Source: Pedobacter montanisoli
GTDB taxonomy: Bacteria; Bacteroidota; Bacteroidia; Sphingobacteriales; Sphingobacteriaceae
DNA: 64,000 nt
Direction: 5' to 3'
Assembly (NCBI RefSeq): GCF_022809115.1
Contig: NZ_JALGBH010000002.1
Coordinates: 747,543-811,542, forward strand
Notes under the pieces: model-generated
Databases searched by the model: none
What the model saw: the letters and a program-made list of their open reading frames with translations, nothing else
Told to the model about the DNA's origin: nothing
Translations under genes and position numbers: made by a program
In this document: positions 1-8,581 of the stretch, piece after piece
Layout: every line of letters begins with the position of its first letter
Numbering within the stretch: the stretch's first letter is position 1

Positions 1-227
1 ATTCTGGCCTGACTGCTGGCCTGAATACCCAAATTATGCAGCCAGGCAATAAAATCGCGAAGGGTTTTTAAAGTGATCTGATTAATGTTTCCATCAAAAC
101 CACTGATTTCTAAGTATTGAAACAACTTATTTACATCATTTAGATACGCTTCAATACTGTGTTTAGATAATGAACGCTCTAATTTTAAATAGATGCCAAA
201 TCCTTTTAAATAAGATTGGGTGTTCAT
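1..227 (-). CDS. xerD: Site-specific tyrosine recombinase XerD, N-terminal part only
   Basis: Read on the minus strand from an ATG at 227; the frame stays open to the window edge, so only about the first 75 residues are present. The protein begins MNTQSYLKGFGIYLKLERSL and continues with a helix of the SAM-like core-binding domain (SKHSIEAYLNDVNKLFQYL), typical of the N-terminus of XerC/XerD recombinases that resolve chromosome dimers at dif. The catalytic Arg/His/Tyr domain lies outside the window. It is divergent from aroQ with 80 bp between them, an arrangement known in related genomes. XerC or another tyrosine recombinase cannot be excluded from the N-terminus alone. Confidence 0.8.
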   Translation of the reverse strand, partial: MNTQSYLKGFGIYLKLERSLSKHSIEAYLNDVNKLFQYLEISGFDGNINQITLKTLRDFIAWLHNLGIQASSQAR

Positions 228-307
228 TTTTTGCGATTTTTTTATAACATTGCAATAATACGAAATAAAAATATAGGACACTATTAACCCCTCAGCAGAA
301 ATAAATT

Positions 308-730
308 ATGAGAATACAGATTATAAACGGCCCAAACTTAAATTTATTAGGTTTACGTGAGCCTACTATATATGGAGCTGAAAGTTTTGATGCATATCTG
401 GAGAAACTAAGAACACTCTACAGTATCATAGAAATTGATTATTTTCAAAGTAATGTAGAAGGAGAGCTGATTAACAAGATACATGAAACAGGTTTTAGCT
501 ATGATGGAATTATTTTAAACGGAGGAGCTTATACACATACATCAGTAGCTATTGCAGATGCAATTGCAGGTATTCAAACACCTGTTGTAGAAGTGCATAT
601 ATCAAATATTTACGCCCGTGAAGAATATAGACATGTTTCTTTAACCGGAAAAAATTGTAAAGGCGTATTAACAGGATTTGGCTTAGATGGATATCGTCTG
701 GCTATAGAGAGCTTTTTAAACCAAAACTAA
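308..730 (+). CDS. aroQ: 3-dehydroquinate dehydratase, type II
   Basis: Third step of the shikimate pathway: dehydration of 3-dehydroquinate to 3-dehydroshikimate, cytoplasmic. The 140-residue length is normal for the small dodecameric type II enzyme. The N-terminal strand MRIQIINGPNLNLLG is followed by the lid loop with the catalytic Tyr22 (REPTIYG). Substrate-binding Asn71 and His77 lie in NGGAYTH, the catalytic His97 in EVHISN, and Arg108 closes the site. The gene is divergent from xerD. A thioredoxin-like gene starts 4 bp downstream, so the two are probably co-transcribed. Confidence 0.95.
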   Translation: MRIQIINGPNLNLLGLREPTIYGAESFDAYLEKLRTLYSIIEIDYFQSNVEGELINKIHETGFSYDGIILNGGAYTHTSVAIADAIAGIQTPVVEVHISNIYAREEYRHVSLTGKNCKGVLTGFGLDGYRLAIESFLNQN

Positions 731-734
731 AAAT

Positions 735-1466
735 ATGAAAAAACTAATTATCGTTCTTATACTCTTTGTAGTATTGAAATCATACGGTCAAACTATTCCT
801 AAATTAGACCAGAATACAGTTGTAAAAGACAGCACAGGGATGATTTATCCTTATGTGATCTGGAAAAAGATGACGGAAAAGGGAGAATATTCCCTTAAAG
901 GCCTTAAAAATAAAGAAAGCGACCAGTTTGAATTTTTTATTTATAAAACTACAGATGAAGAAAAGCTGGCTCGTAAAAAACGTTCGGATGAAAGAGCGGC
1001 TACTTTACCTAAACCAAGAACAGCAGAGATTTTTAAAGAAGGAAGCAAATTCAGTACTGAAAAATTTAGAGACCTGAATGGGACTAGATTTGATATGAAG
1101 AAAGAAACCGGAAAAGTTTACGTGTTAAATTTCTGGTTTATCAATTGCCCGCCATGTAAGGCAGAAATCCCTGATTTGAATGAGCTTGTAGATAAATATA
1201 AAGAAAACAAAGATGTAGTATTTTTGGCTATTGCATTAGATGATGCCACAAGCCTTAAAAGCTTTTTAAAGCAAAATCCTTTTAAATACAACATTATAGA
1301 CGATGGTCGTTATTATTCAGAGAAATACGGTGTTAGAAGTTACCCTACGCATGTAATTATAGGAAAAGATGGTTTAATCAAATTCAGTACTTATGGTTTG
1401 GCTTCAAATACTATTTATTGGGTAGATAAAACCATAAAAGAGCAAATAGAAACAGAAGCTAAATAG
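735..1466 (+). CDS. TlpA-family thiol-disulfide oxidoreductase
   Basis: The 243-residue protein has an N-terminal signal peptide (about residues 1-19, ending SYGQ), a charged N-terminal region of about 90 residues without a recognised domain, and a C-terminal thioredoxin fold. The redox motif CPPC is at residues 138-141 and the cis-proline at about 204 (SYPTHVI). This architecture is that of TlpA/ResA-like proteins which act in the periplasm on cytochrome c maturation or other disulfides. The CPPC rather than CEPC/CGPC pair is common in Bacteroidota members. It starts 4 bp after aroQ and converges with a glycosyltransferase gene that ends 2 bp away. The substrate cannot be read from the sequence. 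Confidence 0.85.
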   Translation: MKKLIIVLILFVVLKSYGQTIPKLDQNTVVKDSTGMIYPYVIWKKMTEKGEYSLKGLKNKESDQFEFFIYKTTDEEKLARKKRSDERAATLPKPRTAEIFKEGSKFSTEKFRDLNGTRFDMKKETGKVYVLNFWFINCPPCKAEIPDLNELVDKYKENKDVVFLAIALDDATSLKSFLKQNPFKYNIIDDGRYYSEKYGVRSYPTHVIIGKDGLIKFSTYGLASNTIYWVDKTIKEQIETEAK

Positions 1467-1468
1467 AT

Positions 1469-2482
1469 TTAAAAAATCAAATCACTGAACTTCTTCTTTT
1501 TATTGACAAAGTACGCCCATACAATACTTTTAGGATAAGTTCCCGCATGCTTTTTAAAACTGGTTTGGTTGCTGCGTTTAGCAGAAGTTCTAAAAAAAAC
1601 CGTAAAGAAATGTAAATGTGCTTTATTGATAGAAAAGGCAAATTTGAAATTGCCCTTTAATAAAAACTGAAACCAGGCGGCCAAATCTATCCAAAGGCGT
1701 ATGAAAATTTTAGTAAATGCCTCTCCAAAAGGGAGGTTTTTTTGCATGATAATGAGATTGTTCCTGAAATTAAGATAATTTTTAAAAGGACTTGAAGTAT
1801 TTAGCGTTCCGCCACCTAAGTGATAAACTTCTGCATCGGCACAATAATAAATTTTCTTGCCCATGTTCTTTAAACGCCAGCATAAATCAATTTCTTCCAT
1901 ATGGGCAAACAGATCAGGATCTAAGCCATTAGCAAGTTTCCAGTCTGCACTTCGGATAAAGAAAGCGGCACCACTTGCCCAAAAGACCTCTTCATTGTTA
2001 TTGTATTGGTTATGATCTTTCTCTACTTCGTCAAAAATACGGCCTTTACAAAACGGAAAAGCGTAATTGTCTAGATAACCGCCAGCAGCACCAGCATATT
2101 CAAACAGTTCCTTTTGCTTTAACCATTTGATTTTGGGTTGCGCAACAGCTATCTGCTTATTGCTTTCCATTAATTCAATTACCGGGCTTACCCAGTTTTC
2201 GCTAACCTCAACATCAGAGTTCAGTAATACAAAATAATCTGCTTCAACCTGCTTAAGTGCTTCATTATAGCCTTGAGCAAAACCATAATTCTGAGTATTG
2301 ATAATAAGCCTTATTTGTTGGTAATTTTCTTTTACAAAAGCAACAGAGTTATCTGTAGAAGCATTGTCTGCTACAATGAGCTGCAAGTTTTCGTAGCTGG
2401 TTTTTACCACAGAAGGTAAAAACTGCTCTAATAAAAGCTTACCGTTCCAGTTTAAGATCACAACTGCTACGCTTGGTTTCAT
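1469..2482 (-). CDS. Glycosyltransferase family 2, rhamnosyltransferase-like
   Basis: A GT-A fold glycosyltransferase of 337 residues. The nucleotide-binding start (VAVVILNWNG, residues 5-14), the ADNASTDNS loop (38-46), a DXD-like acidic site in LLNSDVEV (around residue 90) and the MEEIDLCWRL motif that carries the catalytic acidic residue are all visible. The family (WbbL-like) transfers sugars such as rhamnose to surface polysaccharides or lipid carriers at the cytoplasmic face of the inner membrane. The C-terminal part has a hydrophobic, possibly membrane-associated stretch (FIRLWIDLAAWFQFLL). It begins 1 bp after the stop of the LpxL-like gene and is probably in one operon with it, which suggests a role in lipid A or cell-envelope glycolipid assembly. 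Donor and acceptor are unknown. Confidence 0.9.
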   Translation of the reverse strand: MKPSVAVVILNWNGKLLLEQFLPSVVKTSYENLQLIVADNASTDNSVAFVKENYQQIRLIINTQNYGFAQGYNEALKQVEADYFVLLNSDVEVSENWVSPVIELMESNKQIAVAQPKIKWLKQKELFEYAGAAGGYLDNYAFPFCKGRIFDEVEKDHNQYNNNEEVFWASGAAFFIRSADWKLANGLDPDLFAHMEEIDLCWRLKNMGKKIYYCADAEVYHLGGGTLNTSSPFKNYLNFRNNLIIMQKNLPFGEAFTKIFIRLWIDLAAWFQFLLKGNFKFAFSINKAHLHFFTVFFRTSAKRSNQTSFKKHAGTYPKSIVWAYFVNKKKKFSDLIF

Positions 2483-2483
2483 A

Positions 2484-3353
2484 TTAATGATTTAATTTCC
2501 ACCGATTATGGCTCCATAACCAATATTCGGGTTGTTTGTTAATGGTTTGCTCCAGATGTTTAAAAAACAGATCTGTAATTTCATGCATTTCGGTTTGCTT
2601 TGGATCAAGACATAAAGGCATAGTTATAATATCATAATAACCTCGTTTTACCCGGTCAAACTCAAAATAAAAAACAGGCCTGTTGGTTTGTTTAGCTATT
2701 TTTTCTAAACCCATCAGCACAGCCGTAGGTTGATTTAAGAAGTTTAAAGTGTATTGCACTTCGCTACGTACTGGGCTTTGGTCGCTGGCAAAACAAAACA
2801 TGGTGGTTTCGTTTTTAGTAGTTATAACTTGTCTTGGCGTTTGTCTCATAGCTACTAAGGTATTGCCAAAACGGCTGCGTAACCGGTTAAACCAACCTTC
2901 AAAGACTTTGTTATTGATAGGTTTATAAATTACATTGCAATCGGCATAAAACTCAATACCGGCAACAACCATGCACATTTCCCAGTTACCATAATGTCCC
3001 GTACAAGATAGGGTACTTTCGCCACGTTTTAAATAGGTTTGAACTTGTTCGTGATCTTTCATTTTAACTCTGCGTAAGAGCTCCGCTTTGCTTATTGAGC
3101 TCAGCTTTACAATCTCGAACATCAGGTCTGTAAGATAGCGGTAATGCTTTTTTTCAATCTGTATGATCTCGGCAAGTTCTTTATCCGGAAAAGCATTCAC
3201 CAGATTTTTACGCACTACTTGTCGTCTGTATCTTATCAGGTAATATACTGGATAATATAAAAGGTCTGATAGCGCATATAAAAACCAAAAAGGAAGAAAT
3301 GACAATAAGTGCAAAAAGTAAATACCGATGTAAGAAAAACCTTTTTTAATCAT
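2484..3353 (-). CDS. Lysophospholipid acyltransferase, LpxL/HtrB family
   Basis: The chosen start, an ATG at 3353, gives 289 residues and puts the membrane anchor (IYFLHLLSFLPFWFLYAL) at the N-terminus, as in LpxL. An upstream in-frame start at 3395 would overlap the divergent gene that begins at 3390 and is less likely. The catalytic H(X4)E motif HYGNWE is at residues 120-125, preceded by the polybasic region RYRRQVVRKNLVNAFPD, a family hallmark. Family members add secondary acyl chains to Kdo-lipid A at the inner membrane; some Bacteroidota homologues instead make other acylated lipids. It is first in a two-gene operon with the family 2 glycosyltransferase. Confidence 0.87.
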   Translation of the reverse strand: MIKKGFSYIGIYFLHLLSFLPFWFLYALSDLLYYPVYYLIRYRRQVVRKNLVNAFPDKELAEIIQIEKKHYRYLTDLMFEIVKLSSISKAELLRRVKMKDHEQVQTYLKRGESTLSCTGHYGNWEMCMVVAGIEFYADCNVIYKPINNKVFEGWFNRLRSRFGNTLVAMRQTPRQVITTKNETTMFCFASDQSPVRSEVQYTLNFLNQPTAVLMGLEKIAKQTNRPVFYFEFDRVKRGYYDIITMPLCLDPKQTEMHEITDLFFKHLEQTINKQPEYWLWSHNRWKLNH

Positions 3354-3389
3354 TAATTTGGCAACTGTAATGCAAACATAAAATATCAG

Positions 3390-3998
3390 ATGCAAAAAAC
3401 AGCCATATTTCCACTTTTTTACCTTCCACCTATAAACTACTTTACTTTGCTAAAGGCTCATGACTATAATGTTATACTGGAGAAATTTGAGCATTTTCCT
3501 AAGCAGACTTACAGAAACAGGGCAACTATAGCATCACCAAATGGTGGTTTAGATTTAACGGTTCCTGTTGCAAAAGGCTCTAAGATACACACTCCTTTTA
3601 AAGATGTTAAGATTAGTTACGATGTAAAATGGCAGCGTTTGCAATGGTTGAGTTTACAGGCTTGTTACCGTAGTTCGGCCTATTTTGAATTTTATGAAGA
3701 CAGCCTGGCCCCATTTTATGAAAAGCAATATACTTTTCTTTTCGATTACAATCAGGAACTATTGAACTGGGTTTTAAAACAGCTCAAGACAGATCATAAC
3801 TTTACGTTTACAGATACTTACCAGCAAGATATAGATGCAGCTGATGATTACCGAATGACTTTTACAAAAAAGAACGTACCTCTGATAGAGGTGAAACCTT
3901 ATTTTCAGGTATTTAGTGATAGAAATGAATTTATATCGAACCTTAGTATTGTAGATTTGTTATTTAACAAAGGACCACAGGCTAAATCATACCTTTAA
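3390..3998 (+). CDS. WbqC-family protein
   Basis: A 202-residue cytoplasmic protein with the WbqC-like N-terminus: FPLFYLPPINYFTLLKAHD, then the conserved FPKQTYRNRATIASPNGGLDL stretch and VAYD-like motifs (VKISYDVKWQRLQWLSLQACYRSSAYFEFY). WbqC proteins are found in O-antigen loci and are thought to act in N-acyl amino-sugar transfer, but the reaction is not established. It is divergent from the LpxL-like gene with 36 bp between likely starts. It is followed 10 bp later by corA. No signal peptide or membrane segment is visible. Confidence 0.85.
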   Translation: MQKTAIFPLFYLPPINYFTLLKAHDYNVILEKFEHFPKQTYRNRATIASPNGGLDLTVPVAKGSKIHTPFKDVKISYDVKWQRLQWLSLQACYRSSAYFEFYEDSLAPFYEKQYTFLFDYNQELLNWVLKQLKTDHNFTFTDTYQQDIDAADDYRMTFTKKNVPLIEVKPYFQVFSDRNEFISNLSIVDLLFNKGPQAKSYL

Positions 3999-4007
3999 TC
4001 AAATTGC

Positions 4008-5126
4008 ATGGCTAAATCCAAATATCATTCACGTAAAAGGAAGCAATATGCCATACCTGAACCGGGAACCACGCCAGGCTATGTGTATATTGACGAGAAA
4101 TCATTAACTCCAAAAATTACCCTGCATATTTATAATCAGGATACTTATGAAGAAATAATACTTGATAACCTGGATGGGATCAAAGAGAAGATTTCGGATA
4201 AGAAATACACTTACTGGATAGATATCAAAGGATTTAAATCGGCCAGAATGTTTGAGGTACTGAATAATGATTTTAATGTACACAGGCTGGTTTTAGAAGA
4301 TATTACGAGGAGCTATCATCGTCCAAAATTTGAGGAATATGACGGCTATGCCTTTGCGATTAGCCGGATGTTGCGCTTAGATCCTGATGAAAGCCTTTGG
4401 AACGAACAACTTTCATTTATCCTTACCAAAAATACACTGATTACCTTGCAGGAAAATTACGATGATTGTTTAGGAGCTGTACGAAAAAGACTGAGTGTAG
4501 GTAAGGGAAATATCAGGATTGCAGGCTCTGGTTATTTACTCTATGCCTTAATGGACATGGTGGTAGATTCTTATTTTTCTATCTTGAATGTATGGAATGA
4601 ACGCCTAGATATGATAGAAGATCGTTTGCTGGATAAACCTGATAAAAGCGTGATGTTTGAAACGCAGATGATCAAAAGAGATTTGATTGCAATGAGAAGG
4701 GTTGTGTGGCCTGAGCGTGATAAAATGAATGATATTTTACGTAGCGATAGCAACCTCATTACCGAGCAAACAAAACTGTTTATTAAAGATGCTTATGATC
4801 ATTGTGTGCAGATTATTGATATGGTAGAATCTATAAAAGAGATTGCCGCTACCAATATTGATATGTATTTGTCTATTATAAGTAACAGAATGAATGAGAT
4901 CATGAAGGTGCTTACCATTATTTCTTCCATTTTTATTCCGCTTACTTTTATTGCGGGTATTTATGGAATGAATTTTTCAAAACAAGATCCTGTTACGGGT
5001 AAAATCATGCCACAAAATATGCCTGAGCTTTATCAGGAGCATGGTTATTTATATACGCTGATTATTATGGGAGCTATCGCAATTTTACAGATTATATATT
5101 TCTGGCGTAAAGGTTGGTTTAAATAA
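4008..5126 (+). CDS. corA: Magnesium/cobalt transporter CorA
   Basis: This 372-residue protein has the CorA layout: a large cytoplasmic alpha/beta N-terminal domain, a long helical stalk (about residues 190-290), and two C-terminal membrane helices. The signature YGMNF places the selectivity-filter GMN at residues 320-322 at the end of the first membrane helix (IISSIFIPLTFIAGIYGMN). The second helix is LYTLIIMGAIAILQIIYFW, followed by the basic tail RKGWFK. CorA is the pentameric inner-membrane Mg2+ channel. The gene lies 10 bp after wbqC and converges with the response-regulator gene that ends 2 bp beyond its stop. Confidence 0.95.
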   Translation: MAKSKYHSRKRKQYAIPEPGTTPGYVYIDEKSLTPKITLHIYNQDTYEEIILDNLDGIKEKISDKKYTYWIDIKGFKSARMFEVLNNDFNVHRLVLEDITRSYHRPKFEEYDGYAFAISRMLRLDPDESLWNEQLSFILTKNTLITLQENYDDCLGAVRKRLSVGKGNIRIAGSGYLLYALMDMVVDSYFSILNVWNERLDMIEDRLLDKPDKSVMFETQMIKRDLIAMRRVVWPERDKMNDILRSDSNLITEQTKLFIKDAYDHCVQIIDMVESIKEIAATNIDMYLSIISNRMNEIMKVLTIISSIFIPLTFIAGIYGMNFSKQDPVTGKIMPQNMPELYQEHGYLYTLIIMGAIAILQIIYFWRKGWFK

Positions 5127-5128
5127 GC

Positions 5129-5815
5129 TTAACACACCAGTTTATAGCCCATTCCTCTTATATTGAGAATTTCTATACTCTTATCTTTTTGCAGATGTTT
5201 ACGTAATCGGGTAATAAAAACATCCATAGTACGGGTATTGAAAAAGCTGTCATCACCCCAGATTAAGGTAAGTGCTGTTTTTCGTTCGGTAATGGCATTC
5301 TTATGTTTATAAAGCAGGAATAAGAGTTCAGTTTCACGATTAGACAATCTGATGAGTTCCTGATCATACCAAAGCTCCTGTTTTTCATACTTAAAGAGAT
5401 ACTTGCCAATATTGATCTGTTCGGGCATTTTATCAGGAACATTTTTATGCCGGTTAAGTAATTCGGCAACTCTTAAAAAAAGCTCATCTAAGCTAAATGG
5501 TTTGCGTAAATAATCATTACCACCACTTTCATAGCCTTTAATTACATCTTTGGTCTCCGTTTTTGCAGTTAAAAATAGCAGCGGTGTCTGTTTATTGATT
5601 AACCTGATTTGCTGTGCAAGTGTAAAGCCGTCGGTATGAGGTAGCATTACATCTAAGATCAATAAGTCAAAATACCCGTTAAGAAAAGTATTGTAAGCTT
5701 TTTTACCGTCTGTTGCAATTGTAACATTATAATTCTGCTGTGCAAGACTATCACTGATTACTCGGGCTAATGCGGGTTCATCTTCAATAAGGAGGATATG
5801 TATTTTGCTCATCAT
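5129..5815 (-). CDS. OmpR/PhoB-family response regulator
   Basis: A 228-residue two-component regulator. The receiver domain (about 1-120) shows the acidic pocket E11-D12, the phospho-acceptor D55 in LILDVMLP, T83 and K105. The C-terminal winged-helix DNA-binding domain (about 129-228) ends RTMDVFITRLRKHLQ...IRGMGYKLVC, typical of OmpR/PhoB proteins. Its ATG overlaps the stop of the upstream histidine kinase by one base (TAATG), so the two are translationally coupled. Most Bacteroidota regulators of this type resemble RprY of Bacteroides. Its likely target is the phased TTAAC array at 7330-7374 upstream of its own operon. Confidence 0.93.
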   Translation of the reverse strand: MMSKIHILLIEDEPALARVISDSLAQQNYNVTIATDGKKAYNTFLNGYFDLLILDVMLPHTDGFTLAQQIRLINKQTPLLFLTAKTETKDVIKGYESGGNDYLRKPFSLDELFLRVAELLNRHKNVPDKMPEQINIGKYLFKYEKQELWYDQELIRLSNRETELLFLLYKHKNAITERKTALTLIWGDDSFFNTRTMDVFITRLRKHLQKDKSIEILNIRGMGYKLVC

Positions 5816-7290
5816 TAAAACTCAATGGTAAATATACTGCCTTTAGAGCCGTTGTTGGTTACGGTAAGACTTGCTTTATGTAGATCCATGATTTTTTTAA
5901 CATAGCTTAAACCTAAACCATAACCTTTTACATCATGGTTATCAGTAGCATTTATTCTAAAAAAAGGTTCAAATATCTTCGTTCTGAATTCGGAAGGAAT
6001 ACCTATGCCATTATCTGATATTCGGATCTGATAATGGTTATTTTTATGGCTTAACACAATCCGTATTTCTTTCAGAGGACTGAAATTATACTTGTATGCA
6101 TTATCCAATAAATTACTTAAAGCATTCTTTAGATCGTTTCTGCTGCCTTTAATAATAGCAGCTTTAAGGTTTTGATGACTAAAAGATAAGTCTATGGCTG
6201 TTCTTTGTCCAAACTCTTCTGTTAACTCGTTAAGAAGACTTATCAGGTCAATGTCCTCTTGTATGGTAATGCCCAAAGTTTCCAGTTTGGCATTTTGTAA
6301 GATTTGAGCGGTTAAATTATTTAATTTCCCGGCTTGTTGTTTAATGATTTCTAGGTATTGTTTTTGCGTTTCAATGTCAAATGAAAATCTTTCAAGTGCT
6401 TCTGTTGTAACTTGTATGGATGAAAGAGGGGTGTGAAATTCATGTGTCATATTGCTAATGAACTGATCTTTGATCAGTACCAGTTTTTGCTGCCTGAGCA
6501 AAGTTTTTATAGTGTAGATAAAAGAAAAGATGGTAATCCCGATCAATAATAAAGAAGTGATGATGATCCATTTCATTTCTCTGAAATAAAACCGGTTAGG
6601 ATTTTCAAGCGTAAGCTGTACCCATTCTTTTTCAAAGGGTCTCCTTAAAGAAGCGTTTACTTTTTCACTTACAAAGTAGTTTTTAGCATCTTTAATTGCC
6701 TGAGCATTGATGGTGAAAGACGAATTGATCTCCTTTGTTTTTAATTCTTGTTTAAGGTACTTGTCTAACTGTTGTAGGTTTACTTTACTGGCATTCATCA
6801 TTACATTTATACTGTCACCCAAACCCTGGGTGTAATAGTATACAATCCCTTTTTTAATATCCTCTTTAAATACTATTTCGGCAAAATGATTGATGAAGAT
6901 TTCTTTAGCTTCAGGAGTGATTTTTCTAAGTTTTTTAGTGAATTTGGCTAAACCGATTTTGAAGAATTTAGTACGCCTGCTGGTATCTTCCAGAAACCGA
7001 GGATGCGTATCCTGTAAAGTAAATACCGTATTGCTGTCGCGGTTCTTGATATCACAATCAATGGTAAATAAAGAGGTGTCGGCAAGCCAGATTTTAACCT
7101 GTTTAACCATTTGGTTACGCCACCATTCCATTTCGCTGTTAACCGCATTGTTCAAAGCCTGATTTACCTCGGCCTTAAAATTTTTTGTAACGGTTTTATA
7201 GCTGCGGTAATTCCAGTACAACTGCAGGCAGACAATGCCCAATACACAGCAGCTCATAAGTACCACAACAAAGCGCATATTTTTTTGCAT
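5815..7290 (-). CDS. Two-component sensor histidine kinase
   Basis: Membrane-bound sensor of about 490 residues. TM1 is at about residues 5-26 and a periplasmic region of about 210 residues without a recognised domain follows. TM2 (IIITSLLLIGITIFSFIY) is at about 241-261. The kinase core comes next: H box with phospho-acceptor His in MTHEFHTPLSS (about 283), N box NLLDNAYKYN, G1 box DNGIGI and G2 box GYGLGL. No HAMP domain is evident between TM2 and the H box. Start codons at 7296, 7290 and 7278 are possible. A TATGTTTG box at 7294-7301 predicts transcription starting near 7288, which argues against 7296 and favours 7278 or a leaderless 7290. It probably autophosphorylates and signals to the coupled regulator. 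Confidence 0.92.
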   Translation of the reverse strand: MQKNMRFVVVLMSCCVLGIVCLQLYWNYRSYKTVTKNFKAEVNQALNNAVNSEMEWWRNQMVKQVKIWLADTSLFTIDCDIKNRDSNTVFTLQDTHPRFLEDTSRRTKFFKIGLAKFTKKLRKITPEAKEIFINHFAEIVFKEDIKKGIVYYYTQGLGDSINVMMNASKVNLQQLDKYLKQELKTKEINSSFTINAQAIKDAKNYFVSEKVNASLRRPFEKEWVQLTLENPNRFYFREMKWIIITSLLLIGITIFSFIYTIKTLLRQQKLVLIKDQFISNMTHEFHTPLSSIQVTTEALERFSFDIETQKQYLEIIKQQAGKLNNLTAQILQNAKLETLGITIQEDIDLISLLNELTEEFGQRTAIDLSFSHQNLKAAIIKGSRNDLKNALSNLLDNAYKYNFSPLKEIRIVLSHKNNHYQIRISDNGIGIPSEFRTKIFEPFFRINATDNHDVKGYGLGLSYVKKIMDLHKASLTVTNNGSKGSIFTIEF

Positions 7291-7293
7291 GCA

Positions 7294-7301
7294 CAAACAT
7301 A
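7294..7301 (-). promoter_or_regulatory. Candidate -7 promoter box for the histidine kinase operon
   Basis: On the minus strand the sequence reads TATGTTTG, a full match to the Bacteroidota -7 consensus TAnnTTTG. A GTTTTT stretch lies about 20 bp upstream as a weak -33 element. Using the 6-nt distance seen at rnpB in this window, transcription would start near 7288. Confidence 0.5.
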
Positions 7302-7329
7302 AGTTTATTGAGGTGTAAAAACTGATGAG

Positions 7330-7374
7330 TTAACACTAATTAACTTAGCTTAACTTTTGTTAACCTCACTTACG
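7330..7374. promoter_or_regulatory. Phased TTAAC direct-repeat array, likely response-regulator operator
   Basis: TTAAC occurs at 7330, 7340, 7350 and 7360, each exactly 10 bp apart, with a degenerate fifth copy (TTACG) at 7370. OmpR/PhoB-type regulators bind head-to-tail direct repeats spaced 10-11 bp on one face of the helix, and this array lies in the divergent promoter region between an OmpR/PhoB-type system and the thioredoxin-DUF3738 gene. It sits about 30-75 bp upstream of both predicted -7 regions, suitable for activation of both genes. Binding is inferred, not shown. Confidence 0.7.
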
Positions 7375-7410
7375 TTCATTTAGCAGCACTTTTGCCTAAA
7401 ACACAATGAT

Positions 7411-8574
7411 ATGAGAAGAATTATTCTATGTCTGTTGCTGATGACAGGCTTAAGCTATGCCCAACAAATAAAAATAGGAGAGAAAGTACCTGATTTTACG
7501 TTAGATACTGTTTTAAATGCATCTTCAAAGTCGTTCAAATCGGCAGATTTTAAAGACAAAATTATCTGGATTGAGTTTTGGGCTACCTGGTGCGGACCTT
7601 GCATATCGGCAATGCCACATTTAGAGCAGATGCAGGCAAAATATAAAGATAAATTACAGGTAATTACCGTAACCAACGAAAAAGAAGAACGTATTCGACA
7701 GTTTCTTAAAAATAAACCTTTTAAATTATGGTTTGCTATTGATGGGGCAGAACAGTTAAGAAAATACTTTCCTTTTGCAGTTATACCGCATAGCATTTTA
7801 ATAGATACAGAAGGAAACTTATTCGCAACCGCTGCTCCCGAAGAAATTACCGAAAAAATAATCGATAGTTTGTGGGCCAAGCAAAAACCTAAAATTAATG
7901 TAAAAACAGATAATCTTACCACAGATTATATACAAACCTATTTTAAAGTGCCTGATACAGTCAAGGAAAGGGTGTTATGGCAGCCCGAGATCAAGGGCGG
8001 ACCGGGAATGCTCCATACGTTTGCATTAGACAGTAATTTTAAAGGCAGAAGGTTAACTTTTATCAATGTAGGCCTAAATAATATGTATATGCGTGCTTTC
8101 GGAGATTTTCCTTACGGAAGAACTATAGATAAGGTCAAAGATAAGAACAGGTATTGCTTAGATATTATTGTAGAAAAACCTCAGGAGCTCATACCTGCTT
8201 TAAAGGCAGAGCTTGCTTCTAAATTTAATTTACATGCAAACATCACACCTTATGATAAAGAAGTTCTGCTTTTAAAAATTGAAGATCAAAACCTGTTTAA
8301 TAAAGTTACCCGGAACAGCAGTGGTAAAAGAACTTACTTTGCCCGACATGGTGAAATAGATCAGCAAGGTATAACTATGAACGATTTCGCAGATTTTTTA
8401 GAAATATTTGGCTATGGTAAGTTTGTTCTGGATGAAACGGGAAATCAGGAAAAATTTGACATCAAATTCAGTTTCGCACCCGAAGATCCGCAGAGCTTAA
8501 CCAAAATACTCAGTAATATGGGCTTGCGTTTAGAAAAAGCACATAGAAAAATAGATATGCTTACTATAGAATAG
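7411..8574 (+). CDS. Thioredoxin-like (TlpA) protein fused to a DUF3738 domain
   Basis: A 387-residue exported protein. It has a signal peptide (about 1-17, ending SYAQ) and a TlpA-like thioredoxin domain (about 20-160) with CGPC at 61-64 in FWATWCGPC and a cis-Pro near 132 (AVIPHSIL). A C-terminal region of about 200 residues ends in VLDETGNQEKFDIKFSF...LTKILSNMGLRLEK, matching the C-terminal signature of DUF3738 (also listed as a soil-bacteria family, TIGR03435). DUF3738 function is unknown. The gene is divergent from the two-component operon and shares the TTAAC array, so it is the prime candidate target of that system, possibly reporting or repairing periplasmic thiol state. Confidence 0.85.
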   Translation: MRRIILCLLLMTGLSYAQQIKIGEKVPDFTLDTVLNASSKSFKSADFKDKIIWIEFWATWCGPCISAMPHLEQMQAKYKDKLQVITVTNEKEERIRQFLKNKPFKLWFAIDGAEQLRKYFPFAVIPHSILIDTEGNLFATAAPEEITEKIIDSLWAKQKPKINVKTDNLTTDYIQTYFKVPDTVKERVLWQPEIKGGPGMLHTFALDSNFKGRRLTFINVGLNNMYMRAFGDFPYGRTIDKVKDKNRYCLDIIVEKPQELIPALKAELASKFNLHANITPYDKEVLLLKIEDQNLFNKVTRNSSGKRTYFARHGEIDQQGITMNDFADFLEIFGYGKFVLDETGNQEKFDIKFSFAPEDPQSLTKILSNMGLRLEKAHRKIDMLTIE

Positions 8575-8581
8575 CATTGCT

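Noticed and set aside
7455-7922. A 155-codon open frame antisense to the thioredoxin-DUF3738 gene
   Set aside because: The sense strand has an intact signal peptide, CGPC motif and domain; the antisense product has none.
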